Source of the DNA: a bacterium
GTDB taxonomy: Bacteria; Electryoneota; RPQS01
Assembly: GCA_016721565.1 (NCBI GenBank)
Contig: JADKHW010000036.1
Location: 1 to 32,655 of the forward strand
Length of the DNA stretch: 32,655 nt
Reading direction: 5' to 3'
The position numbers were made by a program, and so were the translations under genes. The notes under the pieces were generated by a model. It was not told the DNA's origin, did not search any database, and worked only from the letters and a program-made list of their open reading frames with translations. Shown here in pieces: positions 24,791 through 32,515 of this stretch. How positions within the stretch are numbered: the first letter of the stretch is position 1; each line of letters begins with the position of its first letter.

Positions 24791-26255
24791 ATGGCTAAGA
24801 ACATCACCCCTCGCGAAAAAGATTATTCCGAGTGGTATCTCGATTTGGTCCGCGAAGCTAAACTTGCCGATTATTCTCCCGTCAAAGGCTGCATGGTAAT
24901 TCGCCCCAACGGTTACGCCATTTGGGAAGGAATCCAAAAGCAGCTTGACAAGATGTTCAAAGACACCGGACACGTGAACGCATATTTCCCGATGCTGATT
25001 CCACAGAGCTCCTTGAAAAGAAGCCGAGCATGTGGAAGGCTTCGCGATGGAGTGCGCGGTCGTGACGCATTCAGGTCTTGAACCGGATGGCACGGGCAAA
25101 CTGAAGCCCAAAGGCAAGCTCGAAGAGAACTATGTGCTTCGTCCGACCTCCGAGACAATTATCTGGTCGATGTACAAGAATTGGATTCAGAGCTATCGCG
25201 ATTTGCCGATCTTGATCAACCAGTGGGCAAACGTCTATCGCTGGGAGATGCGCACGCGCCTGTTCTTGCGCACAGCGGAGTTCTTGTGGCAAGAAGGGCA
25301 CACGGCTCACGCTACCGCCGAAGAAGCCGTCGAAGAGACGATTAAGATGCTCAACGTCTATCGCGACTTCGCCGAGAATTACATGGCCATGCCCGTGATT
25401 TGCGGCTTGAAGAGCGAAGGCCAGAAATTCCCCGGCGCGGTGAACACGTATTGCATCGAAGCGATGATGCAGGACAAGAAGGCTCTGCAAGCGGGAACGT
25501 CGCATTTCCTCGGTCAGAATTTCGCCAAAGCGTTCGACGTACAATTCCAAACTGATCACAACACATTGGATTATGTCTGGGCAACGTCGTGGGGTGTCTC
25601 GACACGCTTGGTGGGAGCAATCATCATGTGCCACGCGGACGACGACGGAGTCATCATTCCGCCGAAGCTCGCCCAGTGGCCGGTTATATTTATTCCGATT
25701 GCCCGCAAAGAAGATGAACGTACTTCCGTGTTAGGTGCGATTGACAAACTGCGTGCGGAGTTGACTTCCAAGAATATCGGCTCACGCGTAGATGACCGTG
25801 ACAACGTCACGCCCGGCTTCAAATTCGCCGAAGCGGAGATGTACGGCTATCCGCTGCGTGTCGAGCTTGGGCCGCGTGACTTGGCCGCAGGCAATTGCAT
25901 CGTTACCTTGCGCCACAATCGCGAAAAAATTACATTGCCGCTGGATACAGTAGCAAACGAAATTCCCAAGCTGCTGGACCGCGTGCAAAACGAACTGTTT
26001 GAGCAGGCTAAAGCGCGTATGACAGCGAGCATGAAGAAGATTGATTCCTACGAGGAATTCAAGCAGTTCATCGCCGCTGACGAGGGTTTTGCGCTTGTGC
26101 ATTGGGCAGGCGATACCGCCGATGAAAAGCGCATTCAAGAAGAGACAAAAGCAACCCTGCGTGTGATCCCGATGGATTGGGAGAAGGAACCCGGTACATG
26201 TATGTTGACAGGCAAGCCTTCACCACAGCGCGTTGTCTTTGCAAAAGCCTACTAA
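24791..26255 (+). CDS. proS: Prolyl-tRNA synthetase, Thermus/archaeal type (frame-disrupted near 25010-25019)
   Basis: Class II synthetase charging tRNA-Pro. The N-terminal part (24791 to about 25010, ITPREKDYSEWYLDLV) and the C-terminal part (from about 25017, KEAEHVEGFAMECAVVTH) are in different frames. Between them, CAGAGCTCCTTGAAAAGAAG lacks two bases compared with the family; restoring one T and one A gives QSFLEKEAEHVEGFA. The repaired protein has 488 residues, close to the usual length of about 480. Class II motifs are intact: RPTSETIIW, RWEMRTRLFLRTAEFLWQEG, HTAHAT, LQAGTSHFLGQNFAKAFD, VELGPRDL, and the C-terminal RVVFAKAY. Only one (TCMLTG) of the four zinc Cys of the Thermus-like class is visible. 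Because the gene is normally essential, two homopolymer errors are more likely than a true pseudogene. Confidence 0.9.
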
Positions 26256-26258
26256 AAT

Positions 26259-26287
26259 TTGATCTTGGGTCCCGGGTAGATTATAAC
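26259..26287 (+). promoter_or_regulatory. Candidate promoter for the outer-membrane protein gene
   Basis: TTGATC and TATAAC are separated by exactly 17 bases, just after the proS stop and 20 bases before the next ATG. Matches to the sigma70 consensus are four and five of six. A short inverted repeat (CGGGT...ACCCG) overlaps the -10. Confidence 0.45.
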
Positions 26288-26307
26288 CCGCTTTGCGGAG
26301 GTGCTTC

Positions 26308-26973
26308 ATGTTTAGAGCTTCTCGATCCGCACAAATTGTATTTGTTTTGATGGTGTTTACCGCTTCTGCGTTGGCGCAGAGCGCGTCCAATGGTCTCTCG
26401 TGGGGCTTCACGCGCACGTACTGGGACGGCACATGGTATGAAGACGGTTATGCAGGCGCCGGCACAGGCGGCAACATGATCAGCTTCAGACGCGAAATGC
26501 CGATGAATAACCAGACGCGCATTAACGTGATGGGCAGCTACAGTTGGTTGCGGCACACCACGACGACACTGCTGGAGCCTGTCATCATCGACCCTATAAC
26601 TGATGAAGTGATTTCCGGCGGCATGATGGCCACGCGTACGGATCACACCTATTTTCGCGAGATCGAGGTGGCCGCGCACGTTCATCAGTATCTCGACACT
26701 GAAGGCCATTCAACTTTCTACATCGGCGGCGGCCCGTCGGCACGCTGGGGATCGGCGGGCATTCGTGAACAGGATTCACGCAAATCTGATTTCCACACGC
26801 AAGCCGCATGGTTTGGTCTATCAGCACTTGTTGGTATGCGGCAGCAATGGGATGACGACGGACTCGTAACATTTTTCGAGCCGCGACTGTTGTGGAGTCC
26901 CGATCCCTCAGATCGCTATCAAGAAACTTTTCCGCCTGTCAATTTGATCGTCGCGATGGGCGTACTCTGGTAA
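26308..26973 (+). CDS. Probable outer-membrane beta-barrel protein
   Basis: 221 residues, no named family recognised. The signal peptide ends at ALAQ (MFRASRSAQIVFVLMVFTAS, then ALAQ). The mature part is rich in alternating aromatic and Gly residues (WGFTRTYWDGTWYEDGYAG, YIGGGPSARWG) and ends in VAMGVLW; a terminal aromatic residue is typical of barrels inserted by the BAM machinery. The ATG at 26308 is preferred because GGAGG lies 6 bases upstream. Its own promoter candidate suggests it is not simply part of the proS unit. An 8- to 10-stranded barrel would fit the length. The role is unknown. Confidence 0.75.
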   Translation: MFRASRSAQIVFVLMVFTASALAQSASNGLSWGFTRTYWDGTWYEDGYAGAGTGGNMISFRREMPMNNQTRINVMGSYSWLRHTTTTLLEPVIIDPITDEVISGGMMATRTDHTYFREIEVAAHVHQYLDTEGHSTFYIGGGPSARWGSAGIREQDSRKSDFHTQAAWFGLSALVGMRQQWDDDGLVTFFEPRLLWSPDPSDRYQETFPPVNLIVAMGVLW

Positions 26974-26980
26974 ACTAACC

Positions 26981-27547
26981 TTGACTGACAAAGATACACA
27001 GCCGATTGAGCGCGAAACACCCGAAGGGTTGGTGCTCATTAATACAGGGGATGGCAAAGGGAAAACGACTGCGGCGCTCGGTACAGTCCTGCGCGCGGTC
27101 GGTTACGGTCATCATGTGCTGATTGTCCAATTCATCAAAGGCAGTTGGACGTACGGCGAGATGAAATCCATCAAACGGCTCGAGCCTGAAGTGGAATTTC
27201 ATCGCATGGGCAAAGGCTTTGTCGGCATCATTGACGACAACTTGCCTCGTGAAGCCCACGAACAAGCCGCCAAAGAAGCCCTCGAGTTTGCCATTGAAAA
27301 AATGAAATCCGGCGACTATCAGCTCGTCCTATTAGATGAGATCTTTGTCGCCGTGATGCTGAATCTGTTGACCGTAGCGGATCTTCATCGCGTGCTCGAT
27401 GAACGTCCGAAACAAACTTCACTAATCTTGACGGGGCGCGGGGCTCCGGCAGAAATACTCGAACGCGGGGACACCGTGACCGAGATGAAAGAAATCAAAC
27501 ACGCCTACCAGCGGGGGATTCTTGCCCAACGCGGGGTGGATTACTGA
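26981..27547 (+). CDS. cobO: Corrinoid adenosyltransferase (CobA/CobO/BtuR type)
   Basis: Transfers the adenosyl group of ATP to cob(I)alamin or its precursors, giving coenzyme B12. 188 residues. Motifs: P-loop TGDGKGKTTAALG (22-34), VLIVQFIKGSW, FHRMGKGF, LVLLDEI, SLILTGRGAP and the C-terminal DTVTEMKEIKHAY with GVDY at the end, all typical of this class. The start is a TTG at 26981, 7 bases after the previous stop; there is no in-frame ATG before the P-loop. The ftsH start follows two bases after this stop. No other cobalamin biosynthesis gene or B12 riboswitch is seen, so it may serve salvage. Confidence 0.93.
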   Translation: MTDKDTQPIERETPEGLVLINTGDGKGKTTAALGTVLRAVGYGHHVLIVQFIKGSWTYGEMKSIKRLEPEVEFHRMGKGFVGIIDDNLPREAHEQAAKEALEFAIEKMKSGDYQLVLLDEIFVAVMLNLLTVADLHRVLDERPKQTSLILTGRGAPAEILERGDTVTEMKEIKHAYQRGILAQRGVDY

Positions 27548-27549
27548 CC

Positions 27550-29544
27550 TTGAGCGATACAAAAGAAAAAAATAACACCCCCAAAAAACCGCAGACGGTC
27601 GGAACGAAGAAATTCAATTTCTCGCTCTGGTATCTCGTTGCGGTCTTACTTGCTCTGTTCATTGCGCAGGCCTACATGGGTGGGCAGCACTATGAAAAGC
27701 TCTCCTATTCGAAGTTCAAGGATCTCTTGAACAGCGACAAGATTAAAAACGTCGTCATCACTCAAGAGAATATTCGCGGCGATGCGATGATGGACTCCGC
27801 CGGAGTGCAGGTGCAGAAGCCGTTTGAAGTCGTGCGTGTCGAAGATCCCGAACTCGTCAAACAGCTTGAAGGCAAAGGCATCGAGTTTGAAGGCCGCTTC
27901 GATTCCGATTGGCTAAAAGGCTTCTTCTTCGCGTGGATTCTGCCACTCGGCATCATCATTCTGCTCTGGAGCTTCCTGATTCGCAAAATGGGTGGCGGTG
28001 GCGGCGCCGGTGGACTAATGTCATTCGGCAAGTCGCGCGCGAAAGTGTACGTCGAGAGTTCAACAAAAATCAACTTCAGCGACGTTGCCGGAATTGATGA
28101 AGCCGTTGAAGAATTAAAAGAGGTCGTGGACTTCCTGAAACACCCGGCGAAGTTCCGTGCGCTCGGCGCACAGATTCCCAAGGGTGTGATGTTGGTCGGC
28201 CCTCCGGGGACAGGTAAGACGCTGCTCGCCAAAGCAGTCGCTGGTGAAGCCAATGTGCCGTTCTTCTCAATCTCCGGTTCAGACTTCGTAGAAATGTTTG
28301 TCGGCGTCGGTGCGGCGCGTGTGCGTGATTTGTTTGCACAAGCGCAGGCAAAGGCTCCGTGCATCGTGTTTATCGACGAGCTTGACGCGCTTGGCAAAGC
28401 ACGCGGAGCAAATCCGTGGGCCAGCCATGACGAGCGCGAGCAAACGCTAAACGCGTTGTTGGTTGAGATGGACGGCTTCGAGAGTTCAAAGGGCGTGATC
28501 ATCATGGCCGCGACGAACCGTCCCGAAATTCTCGATATGGCCCTGATGCGTCCGGGCCGCTTCGACCGTCAAGTCGTGGTCGATCCGCCGAACATTGATG
28601 GCCGCGAAGCCATCCTGCGCGTGCACTCAAAAGGGAAGAAGTTCGCCAAAGACGTTAATCTGCGTGTCATCGCGGCGCGTACCCCCGGCTTTGCAGGTGC
28701 GGATTTAGCCAACTCGATTAACGAAGCCGCTCTCTTGTCCGCTCGTCGCGGAAAGAAAGAGATCGGCATGCGCGAGATGGAAGAGGCCGTTGATCGCGAG
28801 ACCACCGGACTCGAGCGCCGCAGTCGTGTGATGACTCCCAAAGTCAAAGAGAAGATCGCCTATCATGAATGCGGACACGCAATGGTTGGAGCAAAACTTC
28901 CGAACACCGATCCCATTCACCGCGTTTCGATTATCCCACGCGGCACCTCGACGCTTGGTCATACACTCTACTTGCCTGCCGAAGAGCAAGTCTTGATCAC
29001 CAAGCAAGAGATCGTGGACAAAATTAAGGTCGCGTTAGGCGGACGCGCCGCCGAAGAGTTAATCTACGGCGAAGTCTCGTCAGGAGCCTACAGCGATCTT
29101 CAGCAAGTCACCGGCATGGCCCGCGCGATGGTGATGGACTACGGCATGTCCGAAAAGCTCGGTCAGGTTGTCTATCGTAAGCGCGGCGGCGGTCGTGACA
29201 ATCCGTTCCAAGCGCAGGACGATTACTACGGCGAAAAAACCGCTGAGGCAATTGACCACGAAGTGCGCGAGATTATTGACAACTGCTACGACGAAGCCAA
29301 ACGGCTGCTGTCGGAGAATCTCGACGTGTTGAGAAACATGACGACCGAATTGCTCAAGGTCGAAATCCTTGAAGGCGACGCCTTGGCCGAATTCCTCGGC
29401 AAAGATCGCATCACCGATTTCGCCGCGCACATGCACGACGGCAAAGGCCCCATCGTCGAAGAGCCTGCAAAGTCCGATGATGACGCACCTTCTACTGACG
29501 AAGACGATTCAAACGTCGGCAAGACTCTCGACCGGGAAGGTTGA
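27550..29544 (+). CDS. ftsH: ATP-dependent zinc metalloprotease FtsH
   Basis: Membrane-anchored AAA+ protease for quality control of membrane and regulatory proteins. 664 residues with TTG as start. Two transmembrane segments (about 24-43 and 123-144) flank an extracytoplasmic domain. The Gly-rich linker GGGGGAGG leads to the AAA domain with Walker A GPPGTGKT (217-224), Walker B IVFIDELDALG, the pore motif FVEMFVGVGAARVRDLF, and the second region of homology ending in RPGRFDRQ. The zinc site is HECGH (439-443) with Asp516 in SDLQQVT as the third ligand. The C-terminus after about 625 is acidic and probably disordered. It overlaps no gene but starts 2 bases after the corrinoid adenosyltransferase, implying translational coupling. 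Confidence 0.97.
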   Translation: MSDTKEKNNTPKKPQTVGTKKFNFSLWYLVAVLLALFIAQAYMGGQHYEKLSYSKFKDLLNSDKIKNVVITQENIRGDAMMDSAGVQVQKPFEVVRVEDPELVKQLEGKGIEFEGRFDSDWLKGFFFAWILPLGIIILLWSFLIRKMGGGGGAGGLMSFGKSRAKVYVESSTKINFSDVAGIDEAVEELKEVVDFLKHPAKFRALGAQIPKGVMLVGPPGTGKTLLAKAVAGEANVPFFSISGSDFVEMFVGVGAARVRDLFAQAQAKAPCIVFIDELDALGKARGANPWASHDEREQTLNALLVEMDGFESSKGVIIMAATNRPEILDMALMRPGRFDRQVVVDPPNIDGREAILRVHSKGKKFAKDVNLRVIAARTPGFAGADLANSINEAALLSARRGKKEIGMREMEEAVDRETTGLERRSRVMTPKVKEKIAYHECGHAMVGAKLPNTDPIHRVSIIPRGTSTLGHTLYLPAEEQVLITKQEIVDKIKVALGGRAAEELIYGEVSSGAYSDLQQVTGMARAMVMDYGMSEKLGQVVYRKRGGGRDNPFQAQDDYYGEKTAEAIDHEVREIIDNCYDEAKRLLSENLDVLRNMTTELLKVEILEGDALAEFLGKDRITDFAAHMHDGKGPIVEEPAKSDDDAPSTDEDDSNVGKTLDREG

Positions 29545-29717
29545 TATCAACCAATTCCGCAATTCGCCAACCCGAATTTGCGACTGGCGTGCAGTTTGCT
29601 TGGTTGATTTGCACCAGAGCATTCTATTTTATGCAGTTTGCGCTCTGCAACACCCTTAAAACCGTGGGCACAACCCTTGCCCAAAGCATGAACACACAAG
29701 CCGAAGGATGACGAACA

Positions 29718-30275
29718 ATGTTGCCGCTGATTCTGTTGACTCTACTCTGCACCGCCGCATTTGCCGATGACAAAACGCCCGTGCAAATCAATTTCAATCT
29801 CGTGCAGGTCAACAAGTATGATGCTCAGAACGCTGTATTGGAGGATATACAGACTCCCGGGCAGCGCATTGTAATTGACGTGGCCAATGGCGAGACAATG
29901 CTGCAATATCTTGCGGCAGTGGCTAAAGTGCCCGTCAAGGTGCGGCAGTTCACCTACTCAGGACCCGGAAGCTCAACCGAGTTCTGTATAGTGGATTGGG
30001 AGACGCATCAAATCATCTGTGCGCCCAGCGGCGCGGATTCGTTCAAAGTAAGTGCTTCCCGCACGGGCTGTCCCGGCACGGAAGTAGGTCCTTCGGTGGC
30101 GGTATCGTTCCCGTCAAAGGGCGGCTGGAGCGACCCGATTCGCTTCGGTCCTTTGACCTCGAACACCACGTGCCCCCTTGGTCACGGCTTCACCCTCGAA
30201 GTCGCCGGACAGGGCACACAACCGCCGCGTATTAAACTTGTGGAAGCCGGTTCGTCCATGTTAGGTAAACGATAG
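29718..30275 (+). CDS. Small exported protein of unknown function
   Basis: 185 residues, no family recognised. The N-terminus MLPLILLTLLCTAAFA is a signal peptide followed by DDKTP. The mature protein looks beta-rich, with four Cys (EFCIVD, IICAPS, TGCPGTE, TTCPLG) that could form two disulfides. The segment IVIDVANGETMLQYLAAVAK resembles an amphipathic helix between strands. It lies 173 bases after ftsH, so it is probably separately transcribed, and it is followed by a clear terminator. A structural or binding role in the envelope is the only inference offered. Confidence 0.7.
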   Translation: MLPLILLTLLCTAAFADDKTPVQINFNLVQVNKYDAQNAVLEDIQTPGQRIVIDVANGETMLQYLAAVAKVPVKVRQFTYSGPGSSTEFCIVDWETHQIICAPSGADSFKVSASRTGCPGTEVGPSVAVSFPSKGGWSDPIRFGPLTSNTTCPLGHGFTLEVAGQGTQPPRIKLVEAGSSMLGKR

Positions 30276-30305
30276 GGTGCTGACAGCGACACTTGGAAAA
30301 AGAAG

Positions 30306-30342
30306 AAGCGGGCGATGAGAAATCATCGCCCGCTTGTTTTAT
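30306..30342 (+). terminator. Intrinsic terminator with GAAA tetraloop
   Basis: A perfect 13-bp stem (30306-30318 with 30323-30335) closes a GAAA loop and is followed by GTTTTATT. It terminates the preceding small exported-protein gene. Its stem shares the AAGCGGGCGA arm with the terminator at 12662-12702. Confidence 0.85.
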
Positions 30343-30353
30343 TCTCCTTTCCG

Positions 30354-30480
30354 CGGGGCCCGGGGGGGGGGAGAAAGGGGAAAGGGGGGAGGAAAAAACC
30401 AACCCCCCAGGCAATTTTTGGGGGGGGGGATGGCCGCCGTTAAGCACGTCAAATCTAAGGCGGGGGGGGGGGGGGGGGCG
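30354..30480. other. Long G-run low-complexity segment, probably unreliable sequence
   Basis: Runs of 10 G (30362-30371), 10 G (30420-30429) and 17 G (30462-30478) occur among shorter G and A runs; nothing else in the window is like it. On the minus strand it reads as C-rich tracts with a short normal stretch (GACGTGCTTAACGGCGGCC). It may be a dispersed intergenic repeat whose homopolymers were over-called, or a join between unrelated sequences. Open frames here are not real genes. Confidence 0.6.
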
Positions 30481-30690
30481 AGAAACCAAGCCCTTGTCCA
30501 GCGAAGGGACTACAAGCGCCAAGGCAAACAACCCAAGCCCATTGTCATCCTGGAAGGATCTTGCCAAGCAACCACCCTCAACCCTTGCCACGAAACCTGG
30601 TCGTCATCCTGAAGGCCGCCGAAGCCTGAAGGGACCCCTCCGCCTCCGCCACGCCTCCCCAAAATTCCTCCCCACCCCGTAACTCCAATG
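30481..30690. repeat. Remnants of intergenic repeats (GTCATCCTGAAG-like units)
   Basis: No gene is seen. Two degenerate copies of a GTCATCCTG(G)AAGG unit occur at about 30544 and 30601, the second continuing into GAAGCCTGAAGGGACC. The style matches short dispersed intergenic repeats found in many environmental genomes; that comparison is from memory. The stretch has a strong purine/pyrimidine strand bias and no terminator. Confidence 0.35.
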
Positions 30691-30755
30691 CCAATCCCGC
30701 ACATCTGCAATTTGAACAAATGGTTACAAAAAATCACCTTTTTTGTCAAAAACGC

Positions 30756-30784
30756 TTGACAAACGGATTCAACTGCAGTATATT
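30756..30784 (+). promoter_or_regulatory. Near-consensus sigma70-type promoter without a downstream gene
   Basis: TTGACA (perfect) and TATATT (five of six) are separated by exactly 17 bases in an AT-rich patch (30721-30810). Transcription would start near 30791 and run antisense into the 3' end of the minus-strand gene that ends at 30835. No plus-strand coding region follows, so it could make an antisense RNA, or its original gene may have been lost or misjoined. Confidence 0.5.
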
Positions 30785-30834
30785 ATACGCAAGTTTTTGA
30801 TTTTTCGATCCAACCCAAAGAACCCGGCCGGAAC

Positions 30835-32423
30835 CTATTTCAGCAAAACAACCTTCCGCATCTCCGCCCTACCCCCCGCCTCCGCCCGCACAAAATAGAT
30901 CCCACTCGCTAGCCCCACAGGCGCACGATACGAAATCGTAGAGTTCGTAAGCCGCCCCCGATAAATCACATCCACCTCGCGCCCCAGCAAATCATAGAGA
31001 GCAATCATCGTCTCCTGATGCGGCGGAACCGTGAGCGAAATAGATAGCGTTGAGTTGAAGGGATTGGGGTAGGTGGAAATGGAAAACTCTTGCGGCCGTT
31101 CAGGATGATCAGACACGCTGACGAGAACACTGCTGTCTCCTGAAAGAATAATTACTCGTCCCGGAACCGCGCCCGCTTCATCACTCGTTCCTCCAACGGC
31201 CATATCTTCAATGCCGTCTCCGTTCACGTCTCCGATACCGTCAGCACAACTCACTGCGTTTAAGTTGTAAGGGGCAGTGCGCGTTTCCAATGAAAAGACC
31301 GGATCGGGATTGATCCAGAAATAGCCAAGGTACACGGCCAATCTGCCACATGTGTTGTCCAGAATCGCCACGTCCTCAAATCTGTCATGGTTGATGTCCC
31401 CGCATTACTGACATAATGCGGACCGCCGCCACAGCCAAAGTTTAAAGAATAATTTGGCGTAGCGGACATTTCGTTTCCTCCGAAATACACCTGCCCGCCC
31501 GGCCAATATGGACAAATCAAATCTGCGCGGCCATCGCCGTTCATATCCGCTGTTAACGTGCTGTTCCCGGCAGAAACCTCAAGTAGCGTCATATCTGGGA
31601 ATGTGTCTGGCTGCGCAGCCCCAAAGTAAAAGTGGGCATTTTGATGAAAATTATCAGGATTAAGCGAGCTTGTTACAAAATCCGTAAAGCCATCACCGTT
31701 CACATCCCCAAATGATTGCGGAATAACAGCGGGAATATATGGTGGGCCATCGAACCCATGTGCGATCCAATCCTGAGTAACATTCATTGGATTTCCGCCA
31801 TAGAACATGCTGAATATAGAATTGTTAGGCGAGAACCCCAAATTATAGGCAAACCCAAGATCATCAAATTCATCACCGTTAAAATTGAAGTCGTTACCAT
31901 GCGATCCAAAGAAGGGTTCAATGGTGCTAAGTCCGTCGTCCCATTGAATCCAAAACGTCAAATCAGCAGTGGTATCGGCGGTTGGCCCTCCCCAATAAAC
32001 GCTGGCAAACTTGCTGTCTACAACTGCGGTGTAAATTCGTACTATAAACCAATCTACATAAGAATCTCCGTTCAAATCCCCGCAACTTGATCCATAATTT
32101 AAATATGTATTATCTTCCACAAGATAAGTCATATAAGGCTGCTGCGCTGGTGGGTTACCACCGTGAAAAAACTGGAATCGTGCTGTGCGATAATTGTCAG
32201 AGTTTTGTCCACTCGAAGACACTCCCCAATCTGCAAATCCGTCATCGTTTTGATCGTCTAACGGGAAAACGCGGCTTCCAAAGTGCGCAGTCGGTGCATC
32301 GCCATTGCGCTCCCAGATGATTTCGGGGTCCCATTGGGCATTGGCAAGTGCCGAAAGCCCCAAAAACAAAAAAGCGAATCCCACGCACCCGAGACTTCGG
32401 AAAATGATTGAGATTCGCTTCAT
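30835..32423 (-). CDS. Secreted FG-GAP/VCBS propeller protein with type IX sorting tail (frame-disrupted near 31398)
   Basis: The signal peptide starts at the Met at 32423 (MKRISIIFRSLGCVGFAFLF, then LGLSALANA, then QWDPE). About seven FG-GAP blades follow, each with a calcium loop: DQNDDGFAD, DLNGDSYVD, DVNGDGFTD, DMNGDGRAD, GDINHDRFED and DVNGDGIED. The last 85 residues are the sorting tail (STYPNPFNSTLSISL to AEMRKVVLLK). The frame breaks at the run of four C at 31398-31401 (plus strand): adding one base restores SNAGDINHDRFEDVAIL, a perfect FG-GAP loop, and gives 529 residues. Probably a sequence error, as in proS. No strong ribosome binding site is visible. Function unknown; the propeller may bind ligands or surfaces. 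It shares its tail with the next gene. Confidence 0.85.
30852..30975. repeat. Direct repeat, copy A (sorting-tail coding sequence)
   Basis: This 124-base stretch matches 32533-32655 with about 8 substitutions and one 1-base indel (about 93% identical). It codes for the last 40 or so residues of the sorting tail. Confidence 0.85.
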
Positions 32424-32515
32424 AATCGTACGAAATTGAAAGGTTGTTACAAGTTCAAACGGTTGCATTATTGTTCAGCTTGAGATCCAGAATGGAATTA
32501 ACGAATGAAGCCTTT

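Noticed and set aside
25004..25022. Programmed ribosomal frameshift in proS
   Set aside because: No slippery heptamer or nearby in-frame stop is seen, and a plain shift would lose a conserved residue, whereas two one-base insertions restore the family sequence exactly.
29539..29552. Perfect 14-base palindrome overlapping the ftsH stop codon
   Set aside because: It has no loop, T run or second copy; probably chance, although a dimeric regulator site cannot be excluded.
30232..30682. Open frames on both strands through the G-run segment
   Set aside because: They consist of homopolymer translations (Gly, Pro) and have no start context; the DNA itself is suspect.
30726..30746. A/T-only hairpin (8-bp stem) before the orphan promoter
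   Set aside because: A stem of almost only A-T pairs is too weak for an intrinsic terminator and common by chance in AT-rich DNA.
31716..32320. Plus-strand open frames antisense to the secreted propeller gene
   Set aside because: The minus strand has a signal peptide, calcium loops and a sorting tail; the plus-strand frames have none of these.
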